Shown: positions 56,915 to 64,000 of the stretch, piece by piece | Layout: every line of letters begins with the position of its first letter | Position numbering within the stretch: the stretch's first letter is position 1 | NCBI GenBank assembly: GCA_030681645.1 | Contig: JAUXRX010000002.1 | Coordinates: 248,001 to 312,000 of the forward strand | Direction: 5' to 3' | Length of the DNA stretch: 64,000 bases | Source of the DNA: Archangium sp. | GTDB lineage: Bacteria; Myxococcota; Myxococcia; Myxococcales; Myxococcaceae | The notes under the pieces: generated by a model | The model's database searches: none | The model's input: only the letters and a program-made list of their open reading frames with translations | Told to the model about the DNA's origin: nothing | Made by a program: the position numbers and the translations under genes

Positions 56915-59900
56915 AGCACACCTGACGCCGTGAGCGTACGAGGTGAAGGTCGCTGGGCTGCTGTTGACGTAGTCCAACTTCCCGGGGGGCGCGTCGGCCG
57001 GGAAGCTCCAGTTCGATCCAACGAAGTTGCGCAGCCCGCCGTAGCCAGGCTCGCGCCGTCCGCCCTCACCGTCCTCACTCTCGTCATCGCTCGTCCACTC
57101 CGAGACGTTGCCGAGGAGATCCACCACCCCCTCCTCGGTGACGTCGCCCGGGCAGTTCCCGACCGGGGCCAGCAGGTCAAACCCGTCTGCGTCCCCTTCG
57201 AGATTGGCGACGCACCGATTCGCCTCCCTGCCCGTGCGCTGGGGATGCGCCCGCGTCGCACGCATCCACTCGGCGACCGTCGGAAGGCGCTGACCAAAGA
57301 ACCGGCACACGCGTTCGGCGGTGAACGCGTTGACGCCAACCAACGGCAGCCCCGAGCGGCCGTGCTGCGCGAATGCCGATGGCAACATGTTGCGTTGGTC
57401 CCCCGTCAGTGACTGTACCGCCGCATAGGTCGACCACTGTTCGCCAGTGACCTCAGCGCGAGCCAGACCGAACGTGCTTCCATCGGGCATCGAGAAACGG
57501 ATGATGCCTTCGCGACTGGCCTTGCAGCTCGCCACCGGGATGTGAATCGCGGCGGGCGGAGTCTGGCGCTCGGAGTAGCCAGGGAGCGTCTGGACGTAGA
57601 GCCACGACGAACCGCAATCGTCTCCGCGCCCGACGAACTCGATGAAGACCGGGTCGCGCCCCACCTCGACCATCTCACTGAGATGTCCCTGCCCATCGAC
57701 GTGACGCTGCGATCGCATCACGCGACTGGCTTCGAGCTCTTTGCCTCTGACGGGGGGGCTGGTGCGTGATGCGGCATGGATCCGCCAGTTGAGTTCAGGC
57801 AACTCCGCTGCCGAAACGGGGGTCGGCTCGAGTTTCGTCGAGTCCCAATGGAAGGGCTCGAGCACGAGCTCGAAGCGGCCCACGTCACCTGCGGCGAGCC
57901 GAATGAGTTCCTGCTGGGCGATCGCGATGCGTTCCTTCTCGCGGAACTCGTAGGCAGCTGCAGACGCGGAGAGCGCGAAGAGTGAGATGGTGGTGAAGGC
58001 GGCAATGACGATCAGCCGGCGACGCCGCAGCATCCGCGCTTGCCGCGCCTTGCCCGCCTCGATGAAATCGCGTGGCGTCGAGGTGAGCGACACGTTCCAC
58101 TTCTGCACCCGCCGCGTGACGTCGAGCAGCGCTTCATTCACCCACGTCTCATCGTCGCGGCGGCCTCGCTTGTCCCAGAAGAGCGCGGCCTGCTCGATCT
58201 CCTGCAGCAGGGTGCGCGATTCCTGCGTCTCTGCGAGCCAACGGGTGAGCTGCGGCCACGTCGACACCAGCGACTCGTGCGCGAGCTCGAGCAGCGGCTC
58301 ACCCGTGTCCTCGTGGCGGGTCGTCACCAACAGCCGCTGCGAGAGCAGGCGGTCGAGCGACGCGGCCGCTTCCGGCGCGAGGCCCTGCAGCAGCTCGTCT
58401 CGCGTGCGCGGCTTGCGCGTGCCGTCGGGGTTCACCAGGCGAATCATCAACGCGCGGGTCAGCTTCCTTTCCCCGGGGAGCAGCTCTGAGACCAGCCGCT
58501 CGGCGTGCGTGGCGAGCGCACCGACGGCGCCACCCATCGCGTCGTACTCGCGCCGCAGCACCACCTTGCGCTGGGCGTCGCGGCGATCCCACAGCGCCTG
58601 GCAGACGAACTGGAGGAGCGGCAGCGCGGCCGGCTGTCCCATCAACTCCGCGGCGATCTGCGCGGGCAGCGTGGGCTCGTCGGGAGCGTGACCGACGCGC
58701 GCCAACGGTCCCAGCACCGCGGCCTCGAGCGCGGCGCGGCCCAGCGGCCTGAGCACCAGCACCGACTGCAGTGCCGAGGTCAGCTCAGGCACCGCCGCGA
58801 ACTGCCCGAGAAAGTCGGACCGCACCGTCACCATCACCCTCCACGGCTCGTCGGCCGAGGCCGCCAGGGCGAGCGCGCGCAGGAAGCTCAGGCGATCGTC
58901 GTCGTCGCCCAGGGTCACCAGCTCTTCGAACTGGTCGATGAAGAGCAGCAGCCGCCCGGCAGAGCGTCTTCGCAGCTCGGTCACCAGCCCGGCCGGCTTC
59001 GAGGTCAAGGCCGTGACGTCGCACTGCAGCGCGCTCGCGAGGCTCGCCCACGGCTTCCGTCCCGGCCGCAAGGAGAGGATCTCCCAGCCTCCCACTTCGC
59101 GCAGCCGCGGCACCACGCCCGCGAAGACGAAGGAGCTCTTGCCCACCCCCGACGGCCCGACGATCGGCACCAGGGCGTCGGTGCGCAGCCGCTCGAGCGC
59201 CGCATCGATCTCCTCGGCGCGACCGTGGAAGTCGGGCGCGTCGAGCTCGGTGAAGGCCTCCAGGCCGCGGAAGGGCGAGCGGCCCTCCACCTCGTCGCGC
59301 CCCGCCAGCAGGCGATCGATGCGCGACATCACGTCGGTCGCCGAGGGGCGCTCGGTGGGGTCGATGCGCAGGCACTCGCTCACCAGCGAAGAACACGAGG
59401 CCGACTGCACCCGCGCGCCCATCGACAGCTCCCGCGGCGCGTAGGCGAGGTGCACCAGCTCCTGCTCGGTCAGCGGTCGCTTGCCTTCGATCGCCTCGTG
59501 CAGCAGCACGCCCAGCGCCCAGACATCCATCGAGGCTCGGGGCGGCCCCGCGTTCCAACGCTCGGGCGCCATGTAGGCGGGCGTGCCGGACGCGGCCGTC
59601 GCTTCGGTGCCCACCAGGCGGGCCAGCCCGAAGTCCACCACGCGCACCCGGCCGTCTCGCGGCAGCAGCACGTTCTCGGGCTTCAGGTCTGCGTGGATCA
59701 CCTCGTGGCGGTGCGCCTCGGCCAGCGCGTCGGCGATCGCGTGCGCGATTCGCAGCGCTTCGGGCACCGTCAGGGGGCCCCGGTCGAGGCGCTCACGCAG
59801 CGTCTCGCCGTCGAGGTACTCGAGCGCCAGCCAGGGCCGCCCCTCGAAGGCTCCCGCCGCGTACACCGTGACGATGTGCGGGTGGTTGAAGCGCGCGGTG

Positions 59901-60106
59901 ATCTGCGCTTCTTCGCGGAACCGATCGAGCGCCTTCAGCTCGAGGGACGTCGTCTTGACGAACTTCAGCGCGACCCGGCGCCCCAGCTCTTCGTCGAGCG
60001 CGAGGTAGATTTCACCCATCGCGCCTGCGGCGACCAGGCGCGTGATCCGGAAGCCTCCGACGATGTCTCCCGGTTTCAAGGAGCGGGTGGTCGATCCGTC
60101 ACTCAC
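56906..60106 (-). CDS. Ser/Thr kinase - nSTAND NTPase - membrane span - FGE-sulfatase receptor-like protein
   Basis: About 1066 residues. Kinase 13-265: Gly loop VAAGAMGEIY, Lys48, HADLKPEN (Asp140), DFG 158-160, YMAPE. A STAND-type NTPase (nSTAND1-like) follows: FRGLEAF entry, Walker A GPSGVGKSS 317-325, Walker B LLLFIDQFEE, then winged-helix-like LVTTRHEDTGEPLLELAHES to about 680. One span at about 698-718. C-terminal FGE/SUMF1 domain about 865-1066: PLVGVNAFTAERVCRFFGQR, LPTVAEWMRATR, LLGNVSEW, GVRCASD. Orientation puts the kinase inside and FGE outside. Chosen start GTG 60106 behind GTGAGGGGCGCA; GTG 60118 is possible. Confidence 0.92.
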   Translation of the reverse strand: MSDGSTTRSLKPGDIVGGFRITRLVAAGAMGEIYLALDEELGRRVALKFVKTTSLELKALDRFREEAQITARFNHPHIVTVYAAGAFEGRPWLALEYLDGETLRERLDRGPLTVPEALRIAHAIADALAEAHRHEVIHADLKPENVLLPRDGRVRVVDFGLARLVGTEATAASGTPAYMAPERWNAGPPRASMDVWALGVLLHEAIEGKRPLTEQELVHLAYAPRELSMGARVQSASCSSLVSECLRIDPTERPSATDVMSRIDRLLAGRDEVEGRSPFRGLEAFTELDAPDFHGRAEEIDAALERLRTDALVPIVGPSGVGKSSFVFAGVVPRLREVGGWEILSLRPGRKPWASLASALQCDVTALTSKPAGLVTELRRRSAGRLLLFIDQFEELVTLGDDDDRLSFLRALALAASADEPWRVMVTVRSDFLGQFAAVPELTSALQSVLVLRPLGRAALEAAVLGPLARVGHAPDEPTLPAQIAAELMGQPAALPLLQFVCQALWDRRDAQRKVVLRREYDAMGGAVGALATHAERLVSELLPGERKLTRALMIRLVNPDGTRKPRTRDELLQGLAPEAAASLDRLLSQRLLVTTRHEDTGEPLLELAHESLVSTWPQLTRWLAETQESRTLLQEIEQAALFWDKRGRRDDETWVNEALLDVTRRVQKWNVSLTSTPRDFIEAGKARQARMLRRRRLIVIAAFTTISLFALSASAAAYEFREKERIAIAQQELIRLAAGDVGRFELVLEPFHWDSTKLEPTPVSAAELPELNWRIHAASRTSPPVRGKELEASRVMRSQRHVDGQGHLSEMVEVGRDPVFIEFVGRGDDCGSSWLYVQTLPGYSERQTPPAAIHIPVASCKASREGIIRFSMPDGSTFGLARAEVTGEQWSTYAAVQSLTGDQRNMLPSAFAQHGRSGLPLVGVNAFTAERVCRFFGQRLPTVAEWMRATRAHPQRTGREANRCVANLEGDADGFDLLAPVGNCPGDVTEEGVVDLLGNVSEWTSDDESEDGEGGRREPGYGGLRNFVGSNWSFPADAPPGKLDYVNSSPATFTSYAHGVRCASD

Positions 60107-60152
60107 TGCGCCCCTCACCCCGCCCCTCTCCCCGCGTCGCGGGGTGAGGGAG
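60107..60152. repeat. CTCTCCCCG palindromic repeat, copy 7, ahead of the kinase-nSTAND gene
   Basis: GCGCCCCTCACCCCGCCCCT then CTCCCCGCGTCGCGGGGTGAGGG. On the minus strand it gives GTGAGGGGCGCA directly ahead of the chosen GTG, so it may provide the ribosome binding site, as at thiE. Confidence 0.7.
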
Positions 60153-60160
60153 ATAATTGC

Positions 60161-62284
60161 CTACTGTAGGAAGTTGACCTGCACCTTGACCGTGGTGTTC
60201 GCCTCGACTCGCACCAGCTTCGTCTGCGGGGGGAACTCGGGGTTGGTGAACGTGCACGAGTAGTTCCCCACCGGCACCAGCTTGTCCTGGAACGGCGTGG
60301 TGTCCTTGATGCCTGCTTCCCGGCACTCCACCTCGGCCCAGGGCTTCACCACGAAGCGCAGCGTGCCCCGCCCCGCGACCGGCGGTTTCACCTCGATCGG
60401 CGGCGGGTTCTTCACGGGCTTCACGGTGTTCTTCACGGGCTTGAGGGTGAAGCGGTGCAGATCCTCGGCGCCTTCACCCACGGTGAAGCGCTCGGTCACC
60501 GCCACGTGCCCTGCCAGCTCGAGCTTCACCTCGACCGCCGTCTTCACCGGCATCGACCGCGAGAATGGCGTCACCCCCACCGCTTCACCGTTGAGCTTCA
60601 CCTCGGCGCCCGACGGATCAGACTCGATCGACATCAACGCCGAGGCGACCGGGGGCGGACTGATGACCTCGGGCGGCTTCACCACCTCGGGCGGAACGAC
60701 GGTCTTCTCGGGCTCGAGCACGATCGTCCCCAGCCCCTCGGTCACGCCCGCCTTGAGCACCACCGAGCGGGGCACCGTGACGAAGCCGGGCTTCTCCACC
60801 GTGATCGCGAACTCGCCCGGGGCCAGCTCGTTCAGCTCGCAGGGCGTCGTGCACACCACCGTGCCGTGGCGCTTCACGGTCGCGCCCGACGGCGTGGAAT
60901 CGAGGCTCACCTTCGCCAGACCCGGAGCCGCGCTGATCGACCACAGCCCCACCCCCACCGTCGCCGCCAGCACCAGCAGGCCAATCGCGATCACCGGCAT
61001 GCGGCGCGAGCGGTTGTTCTGCGTCGGCATGCTCGCTTCGGTGTGGGTGATCGGGTCCTTGCGCGGCTCGGGGATGGGCCGCAGCGCCCCTCGACTTCGC
61101 TCGGGGTGAGCGGGGTCCTCCAGCGCGCGATCGACCGCCTTCTTCGAGCTGCTCCCGCTGCGGCTGCCCGGGCGCTCGGCGGTGGTCTCCTCGAGCTCAC
61201 GCTTCGGCTTCGCCTGCGACTGCGTGGCCCGCATCGACTTCGTCTGCCGCGGCAGGCGATCGAGCGAGGGGGTGGCCTTTTCCTTGTCGGACGGCGCCTC
61301 TTCACCCTTCGATGCCTCGGCGGTCTCGATCAAGAGCCGCCCTTCCTCCTGCTCGTGCTTGAGCCGGTCGGCGTAGATCTCGTGCATGAACTCGGCGACC
61401 GCGGCGGTGCTCGCGGGAATTCCGTGCAGCAGGAGCCAGCTCTCGAGCGCCGCGCCCAGCTGCCGGGCTTCCGAGTAGCGCTGGGTGCGGTCCTTCGCGA
61501 GCGCCTTCATCACGATCTCGTCGAGATCGGGCGGAATGCGATCGTTCACCTCCGAGGGCAACGCGAGCTTGCACTCGGTCACCGCGTTGAGCGTCTGGAT
61601 GTCGGTGGCGCGCTTGAACAGCCGCGTGCCGGTGAGCAATTCGTAGAGCACCACGCCGAGCGCGAAGATGTCGGTGCGGCAGTCGATGGGCTGCCCCGCC
61701 GCCTGCTCGGGCGACATGTACGAGTACTTGCCCTTGAGCACGCCCGACTTGGTCACCGTCGCCTGGTCGGCCGCCTTGGCGATGCCGAAGTCGACGATCT
61801 TCACCCCGCCCTCGAACGACACGAGGATGTTCTGGGGCGAGATGTCGCGGTGCACGATGTTGAGGGGGCGCCCGCTGCCGTCGAGCTTCTTGTGCGCGTA
61901 GTCGAGGCCCGCGCAGGCCTCGATGATGATCCGGCAGATCAACGCGAGGGGAATGGGCGTGCCGATCTTGTCGGCGTGCTTCCACACCCGGCGCACGTCT
62001 TCACCGTGGATGAACTCCATGGCGATGAAGAAGCTGTCGTCCTGCGCGCCCAGGTCGAAGATCTGCACCACGTTGGGGTGGTTGAGCCGCGCCGCGATGC
62101 GCGCCTCGTCCAGGAACATGGTGATGAACTCTTCGTTCTCAGCCAGGTGCGGGAGGATGCGCTTGACCACCAGCAGCTTCTCGAAGCCCTCCGGCCCGAG
62201 CTGCCTCGCCAGATAGATCTGCGCCATGCCTCCAGTGGCGAGCTTCTTCAGCAGCTGGTAGCGGCCGTAGGTTTCGAGTGACAC
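60161..62284 (-). CDS. Ser/Thr protein kinase with PEGA-type C-terminal repeats
   Basis: 707 residues. Kinase about 10-280: [22 protein letters not shown] (Lys), [24 protein letters not shown] 120-residue Lys/Glu/Ser linker contains [12 protein letters not shown], a translated repeat. One span ([20 protein letters not shown]), then extracytoplasmic PEGA-like beta repeats: [51 protein letters not shown]. All catalytic residues intact. PEGA kinases are common signalling proteins in myxobacteria. Upstream of the kinase-nSTAND gene, same strand, 54 bases apart. Confidence 0.92.
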   Translation of the reverse strand: MSLETYGRYQLLKKLATGGMAQIYLARQLGPEGFEKLLVVKRILPHLAENEEFITMFLDEARIAARLNHPNVVQIFDLGAQDDSFFIAMEFIHGEDVRRVWKHADKIGTPIPLALICRIIIEACAGLDYAHKKLDGSGRPLNIVHRDISPQNILVSFEGGVKIVDFGIAKAADQATVTKSGVLKGKYSYMSPEQAAGQPIDCRTDIFALGVVLYELLTGTRLFKRATDIQTLNAVTECKLALPSEVNDRIPPDLDEIVMKALAKDRTQRYSEARQLGAALESWLLLHGIPASTAAVAEFMHEIYADRLKHEQEEGRLLIETAEASKGEEAPSDKEKATPSLDRLPRQTKSMRATQSQAKPKRELEETTAERPGSRSGSSSKKAVDRALEDPAHPERSRGALRPIPEPRKDPITHTEASMPTQNNRSRRMPVIAIGLLVLAATVGVGLWSISAAPGLAKVSLDSTPSGATVKRHGTVVCTTPCELNELAPGEFAITVEKPGFVTVPRSVVLKAGVTEGLGTIVLEPEKTVVPPEVVKPPEVISPPPVASALMSIESDPSGAEVKLNGEAVGVTPFSRSMPVKTAVEVKLELAGHVAVTERFTVGEGAEDLHRFTLKPVKNTVKPVKNPPPIEVKPPVAGRGTLRFVVKPWAEVECREAGIKDTTPFQDKLVPVGNYSCTFTNPEFPPQTKLVRVEANTTVKVQVNFLQ
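61087..61115. repeat. CACCCCGAGCG-family repeat inside a kinase gene
   Basis: CCCCTCGACTTCGCTCGGGG TGAGCGGGG on the plus strand. It is read in-frame on the minus strand as [11 protein letters not shown] in the linker between kinase domain and membrane span. The half-element is like those at 10201 and 39913. Confidence 0.8.
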
Positions 62285-62354
62285 GGGGAGACGTGACCGA
62301 TGCTAGGTCCAGCATGGGAGGGGCGCAAACACCCGAAACGAGTAGATCAGCCTG

Positions 62355-62690
62355 TCACCGACGCGTGACGCGGCCCCTCTTCTCGCGGGTCTCCCGCATC
62401 AACTGCTCGAGCGCGTCCAGCTTGCGCTGCAATACCGGAAAGAGCAGGCGGTTGTCGTCAACCCGATCGAAGAGGGCGAGGATCTCGTCGACCTCTTTTT
62501 CGATCGCCTCGGCCCGCTCCGAGCTGATCCGCCGCAGCAGCAGGTCGGCGCCCGCTTCGATCAACACGCGCGTCACCGCGTCGCGCGAGGCCAGCGGCTC
62601 CTGCTTCTTCTGACCCAGGCCGTGGATGACCCTCAGCTTCGGGGCGGCACCGAGGGAGAACTCCAGCTGTCGATCGTCACGCTTGGCCAT
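62355..62690 (-). CDS. Small hypothetical helical protein
   Basis: 111 residues. MAKRDDRQLEFSLGAAPKLR, VIHGLGQKK, then a helical ASRDAVTRVLIEAGADLLLR and RISSERAEAIEKEVDEILAL with a basic RGRVTRR end. No signal or span. The well-formed helices and the position behind a short leader support a real gene. Family not recognised. Divergent from the last lipoprotein. Confidence 0.7.
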   Translation of the reverse strand: MAKRDDRQLEFSLGAAPKLRVIHGLGQKKQEPLASRDAVTRVLIEAGADLLLRRISSERAEAIEKEVDEILALFDRVDDNRLLFPVLQRKLDALEQLMRETREKRGRVTRR

Positions 62691-62814
62691 GGATCGCCAC
62701 CATACGGGCCGCCACCGACAGGGGAATTTTGTAGCCGCGCCACCGGGCGCAGCCTGTAGCGGAGCACGGTTTCGGGGCCGATTCTCCGTCGGACGGCGTA
62801 CACTCGCTGTCCGT

Positions 62815-64000
62815 ATGACGTCACGCCGCGCCCTTGCCGTCCTCCTCCTGCTCGCCGGCTGCAGCTCCCCGCTGGGGCGGGTCCGCGTCACGGTGGTGTT
62901 CGAGAACGATACCCGCACCCAGTGCATCAAGGCCTCGGCCCGCAACGAGAGCGGGGGCGCCGCGGTCAACTCCAACCCGGCGGCGATTGCGCGCGAGGGG
63001 AAGGACACGCTGGTGATCGGCCTGGGTGAAACGCCGGATCTCCTCGGGACGGTGAGCGTGACCGTGTCGCGCTTTGCCTCGGCCGACTGCACCGGCACGG
63101 CGATCAGCTCGCAGACGAAGACGACGGAGATCATCCACAACGCCCCCACGGCGATGCTCGAGTTCCGCTTCGGCGACGGTGCGGGCGATGGCGGCGTCGA
63201 CGGCGGCGTGGATGCGGGCACCGGCGACGGCGGCGCCGACGCGGGCTGCAACCCCTCGGCGTGCCTCAACACGCCCGGCGAGTGCGAGGTGGCCCCCGCG
63301 ACCGGCTGCGCGAGCGACGGCGGCTGCCGCTTCGGGTTCCTCCCGGCCCAGACGATGTGCAGCACCGGCGTCTGCAACACCATGGGCGCCTGCATCTCGA
63401 ACGTCTGCGCGGTGTTCGACGCGGGCGCGACGTGCTCCGACGGGCTGGACTGCACGCCGACGTCGCAGTGCGTGAGCGGGGTCTGCCAGGGCACCTGTGC
63501 GCAAGCGCCCGAGTGCAACATCGTCGCGCAGCCGCTCACCTGCGACCTGGTCACGCCGACCACCTGCGCGCTGCGCCCGACGGGCGACTTCAGCGAATGC
63601 GGCGGCGCCGGCAGCGGCAAGCAGTGTCTCGATGGTGGGTGTCTGCCGTGGCTGCCGTTCATTCCGATCAACTTCGTCAACACGCTCGCCACGACGCCCT
63701 ACCCCAGCGCACCGTGGACCCTCTCGAGCCCCGACGGCGGAATCTGCGACACCATCATCGACACGTCCGGCAGCACCGCCTCGCTCTCGCAGGGCGAATG
63801 CGGCTCGCCGGTGCTCACGTCCACGGTGAATGATGCGGGCGTGATGGTGATCACCGCGCTCGACCTCGACGTCGGCCCGGGGGCCCGGCTCCAGTTCATC
63901 GGCAGCAAGCCGGTCCAGCTGGTGGTGATCGGCAACGCTTCGATCCGCGGGGTGGTGAGCGTCGCGCCCCTGCTCGGCGGCCAGCAGCCTGCTGGCACGA
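62815..64000 (+). CDS. Cys-rich lipoprotein, cut by the window end
   Basis: 395 codons remain and no stop is reached. MTSRRALAVLLLLAGCSSPL has lipobox LAGC. A beta domain (VRVTVVFENDTRTQCIKASA) is followed by a low-complexity DGGVDGGVDAGTGDGGADAG linker, then a Cys-rich region with about 20 Cys in CNPSACLNTPGEC, CSTGVCNTMGACISNVC, CVSGVCQGTC spacing. A further beta domain then has ITALDLDVGPGARLQFIGSK. Typical of myxobacterial surface lipoproteins with parallel beta-helix tails. Confidence 0.88.
   Translation, partial: MTSRRALAVLLLLAGCSSPLGRVRVTVVFENDTRTQCIKASARNESGGAAVNSNPAAIAREGKDTLVIGLGETPDLLGTVSVTVSRFASADCTGTAISSQTKTTEIIHNAPTAMLEFRFGDGAGDGGVDGGVDAGTGDGGADAGCNPSACLNTPGECEVAPATGCASDGGCRFGFLPAQTMCSTGVCNTMGACISNVCAVFDAGATCSDGLDCTPTSQCVSGVCQGTCAQAPECNIVAQPLTCDLVTPTTCALRPTGDFSECGGAGSGKQCLDGGCLPWLPFIPINFVNTLATTPYPSAPWTLSSPDGGICDTIIDTSGSTASLSQGECGSPVLTSTVNDAGVMVITALDLDVGPGARLQFIGSKPVQLVVIGNASIRGVVSVAPLLGGQQPAGT

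Noticed and set aside
56906..60106. Pseudokinase
   Set aside because: HAD replaces HRD, but the catalytic Asp140, Lys48, Asn145 and DFG are present; HxDLKPEN is common in active bacterial kinases.
60455..62281. 608-residue plus-strand frame opposite the PEGA kinase
   Set aside because: Arg/His/Leu-rich shadow with no motif, while the minus strand holds a clear kinase.
1..64000. rRNA, tRNA, insertion sequence or prophage genes
   Set aside because: I looked in every gap and saw no tRNA cloverleaf ends, rRNA sequence, transposase or integrase motifs.

Overview
The window reads as chromosomal DNA of a myxobacterium (phylum Myxococcota, probably order Myxococcales). This is inferred from the gene families. 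They include a PilZ protein of the myxobacterial type, a DUF4388 protein, and large Ser/Thr kinases carrying PEGA, nSTAND-type NTPase and sulfatase-modifying-factor domains. There is also a sigma-54 activator, an alkyl-DHAP-synthase-like ether-lipid enzyme and Cys-rich lipoproteins with GG/DGG/DAG linkers. The DNA is very GC-rich, so long antisense open frames are abundant and were discarded. Genes are densely packed, with many 4-base start/stop overlaps. No rRNA, tRNA, transposase, phage gene or CRISPR array was seen.

Layout. 0-7 kb: a tiny Lys/Arg-rich protein, a P1-type peptidase, a LON-domain gene broken by one extra base, a double-length ATP-grasp ligase-like protein, an RDD membrane protein and a gamma-carbonic-anhydrase-like protein. 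7-13 kb: a minus-strand set of RavA/MoxR-type AAA+ ATPase, VWA protein and coiled-coil protein. 13-26 kb: a CPBP protease with a C-terminal Cys4 motif, small envelope proteins, a lipoprotein subtilase with a membrane C-terminus, an rRNA methyltransferase with a HAD phosphatase, CorA, hydrolases and a solitary ATPase/DUF234 gene behind paired repeats. 26-31 kb: thiSGE, then a membrane/DUF4129/DUF4350 operon. 32.6-40 kb: a complete System I cytochrome c maturation operon (ccmABCDEFGH plus two TPR genes). 40-51 kb: histidine kinase, ether-lipid enzyme, two paralogous beta-rich proteins around a lipoprotein, CysQ-type phosphatase, aminotransferase plus glutaredoxin, DUF4388 protein, an ABC exporter pair and a PilZ protein. 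51.6-54 kb: a TusA-like protein divergent from a membrane-anchored protein with three CPFC thioredoxin-fold domains, closed by a strong terminator. 54.5-62.3 kb: a signalling cluster. The last gene is a lipoprotein cut by the window end.

Most interesting regions. (1) 54.5-60.1 kb: a GAF/sigma-54 activator, a stand-alone DUF4347/caspase-like protein with a His/Cys pair, an unknown partner, and a convergent kinase-nSTAND-TM-FGE receptor. Together they look like a previously unlinked signalling or conflict module (inference). (2) The AAA+/VWA/coiled-coil set. (3) The triple CPFC protein. (4) Two families of short palindromic repeats that lie between genes and, in two places, are translated inside proteins.

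Limits: every call was made by eye from sequence and protein motifs, without database searches. Start codons were chosen by ribosome binding site, overlap and motif position, and some may be off by a few codons.
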